Position numbers and translations under genes: made by a program. A stretch of DNA of 64,000 nt, taken from NCBI GenBank assembly GCA_963794265.1, contig CAWCDJ010000001.1, positions 1,488,001-1,552,000 on the forward strand. The letters run 5' to 3'. How positions within the stretch are numbered: position 1 is the stretch's first letter; the number at the start of each line of letters is the position of its first letter. Shown here one piece after another: positions 59,001-64,000 of this stretch. The notes under the pieces were generated by a model. It had not been told where the DNA came from. It searched no databases and saw only the letters and a program-made list of their open reading frames with translations. The stretch is from CAWCDJ01 sp963794265. Its GTDB lineage: Bacteria; Acidobacteriota; Terriglobia; Bryobacterales; Bryobacteraceae.

Positions 59001-60461
59001 TTAGCGGTGGTGCAGGCCGTTATAAGCGGTGAGGAGGCCGGAAACCGCGCCGGCCAGGGCAACGAATGTGGCGATCACGTCTTTGTAGCGAACGTACCAG
59101 GGGGAGAGGCGCTGGCCGAGTTTCTCGGAGAGGACCACCACGTTCATCAGAGCGGACTGGCGGTCTTTCCCTTCGGATGCCGTCTGGTATTCGTTCAGCA
59201 TCAGGGCCACGGTCCCGGCGAGGATGCGCTGATCGATCTGGCGCAGGCGGCCCACCAGGTCGGTGACCTGCAAGGCCATCGTGGCCGTAAGATCCAATCG
59301 CCGCCTGGCATCGAGAGCCAGGCTGAGCGCCTCGGACTTGAGCTCGGAAGTGGACCGGTTGAGCCGGCCGCGGATCCAGAAGCCGGCACCGATTCCGCAG
59401 GCCGCCAGGAACGCACCGCCGAATAAGGCAGGGAACACGGCCGAGGGCCTTGGACCTCCCGCCACGAACAGCACACCCATCAGGACGACGGCGGCAAGCG
59501 CCAGGGCGACCGCCGCGGCGGCCCAGATTGGTCGCTCGGCACGCGGCATCGAGGGAGGTAAGGCGATAGGAGGTGCAGACGCCCGCGCCGGCGGGGGACT
59601 CATGGAGGGGTTTGCGATTGCGGCTGACTGGCCCGCCGGCTGCCTCAGGGTCGCCACGAAGCGATCCAGTTTCGGGCGCGCGGCGGGGTCGCGGCGAAGA
59701 CACTCCGAGATCAACTGCGCCAGATGTGGGGGCACGGAGGGCGGCATGGGCGGCACCTGCTCCGTGAGAATCGAGCGGAACAGGGTGACCGTATCGCTCC
59801 CTTCGCGCAACTTGCGTCCGGTCAGCATCTCGTAGAGCAGAAGGCCGAACGCATAGACGTCGGTGGCGGTCGTCTGCGGCTCTCCGAGCACCTGCTCGGG
59901 CGACATGTAGACGGGGGTTCCGAACACCATGCCCGCGGCGGTCAGTTGTGTGGACGGCTCGAGGACGCCCGCGACTCCGAAATCAAGCAGAAGCACGGCG
60001 GAAAAATCCGGGGCCTGAGGCCAGCCGGGCACGAGCACGTTTGCCGGCTTGAGATCGCGGTGGATGATCCCCTGGGCGTGGGCGGCGCCCAGCGCAGCCG
60101 AAATGCCCACACATGCCGACGCGGCATCGCGAATCGTCAGCGGACCGGATTGGAGGACGGTGTCCAGGCCGGCGCCGTCCACCCACTCGGACGCGATGTA
60201 AGCGCGGCCGCCGGAAGTGCCGGAATCGAGCACTCTGACAACGTTTGGATGGTTCAGGGCGCGGCTTGCGGTGGTCTCGGCCCGGACCCGCTCGATGACC
60301 TCCCGGTCGTCGGACCCGAAAACCTTCAGGACGACATGCCGCCCGCCCTGGTCGCGGGCAAGGTAGGTCTGTCCGAAGGCGCCGTGCCCCAGTTCAGACT
60401 CGATCTGGTAGCGATCGGCGAAAAGCGACCCGGGTTGAAGGACTTCCGGCGCTGGTCCCAT
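59001..60461 (-). CDS. Ser/Thr protein kinase with C-terminal membrane helices
   Basis: 486 residues. Kinase domain about 17-270: Gly loop GHGAFGQTYLA, lysine in HVVLKVFG, HRDLKPANVLV, LLDFGVAG, and SPEQVLGEPQTTATDVYAFGLLLYEMLTG. A Pro/Ala-rich linker (SPPPARASAPPIALPP) leads to two transmembrane helices (about 310-365), a helical cytoplasmic or periplasmic segment (LDLTATMALQVTDLVGRLRQID) and a final helix near the C-terminus. It is unrelated in its C-terminus to the kinase at 11496. Confidence 0.92.
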   Translation of the reverse strand: MGPAPEVLQPGSLFADRYQIESELGHGAFGQTYLARDQGGRHVVLKVFGSDDREVIERVRAETTASRALNHPNVVRVLDSGTSGGRAYIASEWVDGAGLDTVLQSGPLTIRDAASACVGISAALGAAHAQGIIHRDLKPANVLVPGWPQAPDFSAVLLLDFGVAGVLEPSTQLTAAGMVFGTPVYMSPEQVLGEPQTTATDVYAFGLLLYEMLTGRKLREGSDTVTLFRSILTEQVPPMPPSVPPHLAQLISECLRRDPAARPKLDRFVATLRQPAGQSAAIANPSMSPPPARASAPPIALPPSMPRAERPIWAAAAVALALAAVVLMGVLFVAGGPRPSAVFPALFGGAFLAACGIGAGFWIRGRLNRSTSELKSEALSLALDARRRLDLTATMALQVTDLVGRLRQIDQRILAGTVALMLNEYQTASEGKDRQSALMNVVVLSEKLGQRLSPWYVRYKDVIATFVALAGAVSGLLTAYNGLHHR

Positions 60462-60492
60462 ACGAGGCTTGGCGCAATGTTAACACAAGCCG

Positions 60493-61854
60493 CTATTCCG
60501 GTAAGGGCCGGCCTTTGGTCTCGGGAGCGAACGGCAGCGCGGCCAGTCCGACCAGGAAAACCAGGCACATGGTGACGCCCGCGTAGCGCATGGGCTCGGC
60601 ATGTCCCGCAAACACCCGGTTGGTCAGCATGCCCAGCGTCAGGGGCCCGGAGGCGGCCACCAGCCGCCCGACGTTATAGCAGAAACTGGTGCCGGTGCTG
60701 CGCAGGCGCGTGGGGAACAGTTCCGGCAGGTAGATGGCATAGCCGCCGAACAGAGCCAGTTGCGTGAAGCCCATCAGCGGAATCATCCAGAAGATATCGG
60801 TGATGGTTCGCAGGTTCCAGAAGGTATAGGCGGTCATGAGCCCGGCGGCGACGAAGCTGATGGCGAAAGCCCGGCGCCGGTTGGTTCGCTGGGTGAGCCA
60901 GGTAAACGCGTTGATGCCGAAGAACGCCCCCAGGTTTTGCAGCAGGGAGGTGATGCCGATCCAGGTGGTGGTCTTGCCGGCCAGTTCGGCGCCGGCGAGA
61001 CCCTGGGCGCGGAAGGTGCGTTCGAGCACCGGGCGCAACAGATCGTAGCTGAAGAAGCCGATGCCCCACAGGCCCACCACCCCGGCGAAGGCCAGCGCCA
61101 GCCCGACGTACGAATTGCGGCTCCAGCGCGGGTCCGAAAGCAGTTCGCGGAACGAACCCATCTTCTTCTTTTGGGCACGCGCCTTGAGCCACTGGTCGGG
61201 TTCCTTCAGTTTTTTGAAGACGACCAGCGCGAGCGGCGCGGGAAGGGCGCCGGCCAGGAATTCCCAGCGCCAGGCGCCGGCGATGCTGCCGGATTGCTGG
61301 ATATAGCCAATCAGGATGCCGGTCATGGCTGCGATCATGTTGCCGAGTGCCGAGGCCGCCTGCACCAGCCCGAGGGCATAGGGACGGGCGCGCTCCGGCA
61401 CGACTTCGGCCACCAGCGCGACGCCCACGGCGAACTGTCCGCCCACACCCAGGCCGCACAGGAAGCGATAGGCGTTGAAATCCCAGATGCCGGTGGCGAA
61501 CACACTCAGGCCGGTAAAGACCGTGTAGGAGAGGATGGTCACCATCATGGTCTTGGATCGGCCCATGCGGTCGCCCAGAACGCCGAAGAGCACGCCGCCC
61601 AGGGCCCAGCCGATCATGAAGATCATGGTGGCGTAGCCGGCCTGCTCGGAGATTTCTCCGGCCGAGGCGTGGCCGCCCATCAGATCGCGCAGCGCCGACA
61701 CCCGGGCAAGGTTGAAAAGCTGCTGCGCCATGGTGTCGAACATCCAGCCGCCCGCGGCCACTGCTACGACGAACCATTGATATCCGCTCAGGTCCTTGTA
61801 CCAGACGTACTTGGGCTGCCCGGCGGCGACCCCGCTCGAACCGTTGGAAGGCAT
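60493..61854 (-). CDS. MFS transporter (sugar/aromatic acid symporter type)
   Basis: 453 residues, twelve hydrophobic segments. Signature between helices 2 and 3 is GVLFGVLGDRMGRSKTMMVTI, and YRFLCGLGVGGQFAVGVALVAEVVPERARPYALGLVQA marks helix 4-5 of the sugar/aromatic-acid porters. The C-terminal half includes YLPELFPTRLRSTGTSFCYNVGR. Substrate unknown. It lies between the kinase and the HlyD-like gene on the same strand with short gaps (31 and 48 bases). Confidence 0.92.
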   Translation of the reverse strand: MPSNGSSGVAAGQPKYVWYKDLSGYQWFVVAVAAGGWMFDTMAQQLFNLARVSALRDLMGGHASAGEISEQAGYATMIFMIGWALGGVLFGVLGDRMGRSKTMMVTILSYTVFTGLSVFATGIWDFNAYRFLCGLGVGGQFAVGVALVAEVVPERARPYALGLVQAASALGNMIAAMTGILIGYIQQSGSIAGAWRWEFLAGALPAPLALVVFKKLKEPDQWLKARAQKKKMGSFRELLSDPRWSRNSYVGLALAFAGVVGLWGIGFFSYDLLRPVLERTFRAQGLAGAELAGKTTTWIGITSLLQNLGAFFGINAFTWLTQRTNRRRAFAISFVAAGLMTAYTFWNLRTITDIFWMIPLMGFTQLALFGGYAIYLPELFPTRLRSTGTSFCYNVGRLVAASGPLTLGMLTNRVFAGHAEPMRYAGVTMCLVFLVGLAALPFAPETKGRPLPE

Positions 61855-61902
61855 GAATTTGTATCGTTACTTAATTCGGCGGGGAACCGCAAGTGGACGA
61901 AT

Positions 61903-63111
61903 TTACAGAGCGGGGGAAACGCGGGTGCCGGGCTCGAGCGAAACGTCGGACGGCAGCGCGACCAGTTCGCCTTCCGACAGCCCGCGGACCACTTGCACCA
62001 GCGAGATGCTGGAAATCCCGGTCTCGACGGCGCGGCGTTCCACGGTCTCGTCTTTCACCGTGAAGACATAGTCGCCGTCGGAGTCGTGGCGCAGCGCTTC
62101 GCGGGGAATTACGAGGGCGTTCTGCGCGACGGCGGTGCGAATCTGGGCATCGACATTGGTACCGGGGATGAGGTCGTGTCCGGGGTTTTGGATGGTGCAG
62201 ACGACCTCGCCGACCTGCCGCGAGCCGAGCGCCTGAATGGCGACAGGCTTGCGCTCGACTTCGCCCTGCCACTCTCTTCCGGGCAGCGCCTGCCAGGTAA
62301 TCGTGACAGGCAGGCCGACGGCCACGCGGCCCAATTCGGGCTCATCTACGTAGACGCGGACGCGGAGACGATCGAGTTCGCCCACATTGCCGATCAGGTC
62401 GCCCGGGTCGACATAGGCGCCGGGCCGGACGGCGAGCCCGTAGACGATGCCGGAAAGCGGCGAGCGCAAGACGTTGCGGGTTCCGCGCTCGCGGGCCAGC
62501 TTGAGGGCCACCTGGGCATCTTCCAGGCGCGCTTCGGCGCCGGCGACGTCAGGCTTGGCGACCAGCGAATCGCGGCGCTTCTGCAAGCCCTGGATTTCCA
62601 AATCGAGCTGGTGGACGCGGTCCCCCGCGGACTGCACATCGACCCGCGTGGCGGCCTGCTTCTCGGCAAGGCGCTGGAGCGAATGGTAGTCGGCGGTGGC
62701 GTGCTGTAGATCGTACCGGTCGCGTTCGATGCGGTTTTCGAGATCGGCCACTTCGGAGGGGCGGCCGCCCGCCTGGAGGGCCGCGAGGCCGGCGCGAGCT
62801 TCGGAGAGTTTGGCTTCCGCGGCGCCGATATCGGCCTCGAGCGAAGGGTCGCTCAAGGTGGCGAGCACCGCCCCCTTGGCCACCCGCTGGCCCTCGGTCA
62901 CCTCCACCCTGGAGATCAATCCGGCGGACTCGGCACGGACCGCCTGCCACTCGAAAGGCTCGACCTTTCCGTTGGTAGGAAGCAGGCTTACCAGCACCTG
63001 GCGGTGGGCGCGCGCGAAGTTGACCCGGGGAGGCGCGTTCCTGCGAAGGACCCCCCAGCCGATTACCGCCGCCACCAGAACGGCCGGCAACAGCCACGAC
63101 AACCTTTTCAA
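61903..63111 (-). CDS. HlyD/RND-type periplasmic adaptor protein
   Basis: 402 residues from TTG 63111 (MKRLSWLLPAVLVAAVIGWG), preceded by GGAGAG; an ATG at 63147 would add 12 residues. An N-terminal membrane anchor precedes the lipoyl half-motif (SAGLISRVEVTEGQRVAKGAVLATL), a coiled-coil hairpin (about 95-205), the second lipoyl half (RSPLSGIVYGLAVRPGAYVDPGDLIGNVG), a beta-barrel (VYVDEPELGRVAVGLPVTITWQ) and a membrane-proximal domain. Such adaptors join an inner-membrane transporter to an outer-membrane channel; neither is adjacent here. Confidence 0.9.
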   Translation of the reverse strand: MKRLSWLLPAVLVAAVIGWGVLRRNAPPRVNFARAHRQVLVSLLPTNGKVEPFEWQAVRAESAGLISRVEVTEGQRVAKGAVLATLSDPSLEADIGAAEAKLSEARAGLAALQAGGRPSEVADLENRIERDRYDLQHATADYHSLQRLAEKQAATRVDVQSAGDRVHQLDLEIQGLQKRRDSLVAKPDVAGAEARLEDAQVALKLARERGTRNVLRSPLSGIVYGLAVRPGAYVDPGDLIGNVGELDRLRVRVYVDEPELGRVAVGLPVTITWQALPGREWQGEVERKPVAIQALGSRQVGEVVCTIQNPGHDLIPGTNVDAQIRTAVAQNALVIPREALRHDSDGDYVFTVKDETVERRAVETGISSISLVQVVRGLSEGELVALPSDVSLEPGTRVSPAL

Positions 63112-63171
63112 AATTGGCTCTCCAAATTCTATTCTAGCGGGGGACATCTACCCCTGCCGGATGCGATGCCT

Positions 63172-63232
63172 GCCCACTCCCTTACGGTCGCGAACAAAAT
63201 GCTAACAGAGCCGCAACCGTCAGGGAGCGGGC
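63172..63232. repeat. REP-like palindromic repeat, copy 2
   Basis: Arms 63172-63192 and 63212-63232 pair with three mismatches. The right arm includes ACCGTCAGGGAGCGGG, identical to the right arm of the element at 9000-9065 in that stretch. The centre has diverged. It lies in the intergenic region between deoC and the HlyD-type gene. Confidence 0.75.
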
Positions 63233-63277
63233 AACCCGGCCGCGCCGCGGCGGGACGACGCTCGCGTGCCGCGGGCC

Positions 63278-63979
63278 TCAGGCCTGGCAGCGCGCCGGGA
63301 GGCCGAGGCGCCGGCAACATTCCTCGAGCATTTCCGCGGTGCGGGTGGCTCCCGAACGGGTGACGCCGATTTCGCGCACCCTCAGGAGCGCGTCGAGATC
63401 GCGGATGCCACCGGCGGACTTCACCTGGACGCCGGGCGGGCTGTGGCGCCGCATCAACCGAAGGTCCTCGAGGGTAGCACCGCCGGTCCCGTAGCCGGTG
63501 GAGGTCTTGACCCAATCTACCTGGAGCTCGCCGCAGATTTCGCAGAGGCGAATCTTCTGCTGGTCGTTCAGATAGCAGTTCTCGAAAATGACTTTGACCT
63601 TTTGCCCCGCGGTGTGGGTGATCTCGGTGACGGCTCGGATGTCGGTGCGGACGTAGTCCCAATCGCCGCTCAGGACGGCGCTGATATTGACGACCATGTC
63701 GAGTTCCCGGCCGCCGTCTTCCAGGGCGCGCACGGCTTCCGCGGCCTTGACCGCGGTGGTGTGGCCGCCGTGCGGGAATCCGATGGTGGTGCTCGGCTTC
63801 ACGGTTGTGCCCTGAAGGATCTCCGCGCAGCGGCGTAGGTAGTAAGGCAGAATGCAGACGCTGGCCGTGTCGTAAGCGGTGGCGAGGCGGCAGCCGGCCT
63901 CGAGTTGCGCGGCGGTGAGGGTGGGATTGAGCAGCGAGTGGTCAATCATCTTGGAGATATCGGAGTAAGTGTAAGTCAT
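63278..63979 (-). CDS. deoC: Deoxyribose-phosphate aldolase
   Basis: 233 residues, the normal DeoC length. TIM-barrel motifs: MIDHSLLNPTLTAAQLEAGC, KVIFENCYLNDQQKI, the Schiff-base lysine in VDWVKTSTGYG and the activating lysine in VQVKSAGGIRDLD. It splits 2-deoxyribose 5-phosphate into acetaldehyde and glyceraldehyde 3-phosphate, allowing deoxynucleosides to be used as carbon. No other deo gene is in view. Confidence 0.95.
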   Translation of the reverse strand: MTYTYSDISKMIDHSLLNPTLTAAQLEAGCRLATAYDTASVCILPYYLRRCAEILQGTTVKPSTTIGFPHGGHTTAVKAAEAVRALEDGGRELDMVVNISAVLSGDWDYVRTDIRAVTEITHTAGQKVKVIFENCYLNDQQKIRLCEICGELQVDWVKTSTGYGTGGATLEDLRLMRRHSPPGVQVKSAGGIRDLDALLRVREIGVTRSGATRTAEMLEECCRRLGLPARCQA

Positions 63980-64000
63980 AATCCGCGGCGTGCGCAGTAT

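Noticed and set aside
60601..62709. A 702-codon plus-strand frame
   Set aside because: Antisense to the MFS transporter and HlyD-type adaptor; low-complexity Gly/Ala/Arg composition with no motif.
1..64000. tRNA, rRNA or replication origin
   Set aside because: I looked for cloverleaf-like and conserved rRNA sequences by eye and saw none, but a covariance scan was not possible.

Overview
The window is a GC-rich bacterial chromosome segment that looks like an Acidobacteriota genome of the Solibacter/Bryobacter type. I infer this from a long FtsX/MacB-like orphan permease, a PEP-CTERM protein, a DUF1080 hydrolase, ECF sigma factors paired with Ser/Thr kinases or an NrsF-like anti-sigma, and palindromic intergenic repeats. 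No tRNA or rRNA was recognised, and the species is not established.

Layout. 1-1536: a truncated Cys/Met-metabolism PLP enzyme and an MscS-type channel. 1714-8985: seven overlapping or closely spaced genes forming a stressosome-like RsbR/RsbS/RsbT/RsbX set wired to two hybrid histidine kinases. 9000-25400: secreted propeller-type proteins, an ECF sigma/Ser-Thr kinase pair, an ECF sigma/NrsF pair, a DUF1080 hydrolase, glycolate oxidase subunits GlcE and GlcF, a large secreted TIM-barrel protein and a DnaC-like ATPase. 25737-31700: an RRM protein, infA, an orphan permease and an AraC/DinB fusion, bracketed by two diverged copies of a roughly 290 bp segment. 31900-37000: a lower-GC accessory patch with two identical ISL3-type insertion sequences, each with its own perfect 8 bp target duplication; one landed exactly at the stop codon of a small gene.

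38985-48603 is a complete type I-C CRISPR-Cas locus on the minus strand: cas3, then cas5c-cas8c-cas7-cas4-cas1-cas2, then leader and 26 repeats. Between cas3 and cas5c lies the most interesting element: a solitary degenerate repeat unit (small hairpin plus the exact 11-nt crRNA 5' handle), a 29-nt pseudo-spacer and a second GC hairpin. The pseudo-spacer matches a site next to the cas5c promoter that begins with a TTC PAM. In the first 14 positions the only mismatches are at 6 and 12, the positions flipped out in type I Cascade. This has the architecture of a CreR/CreA-like mini-crRNA that could let Cascade repress its own operon. A competing reading is an RNA stem, since both mismatches are G-U compatible.

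48632-50748 holds phage-type terminase pieces beside cas3. 50807-53578 is a pyrR-pyrB-pyrC operon bracketed by a short palindromic repeat. 53601-63979 is ordinary chromosomal content: an RRM protein, a peptidoglycan-binding protein, an HtrA protease, a DMT exporter, an M20 peptidase, a Ser/Thr kinase, an MFS transporter, an HlyD-type adaptor and deoxyribose-phosphate aldolase.
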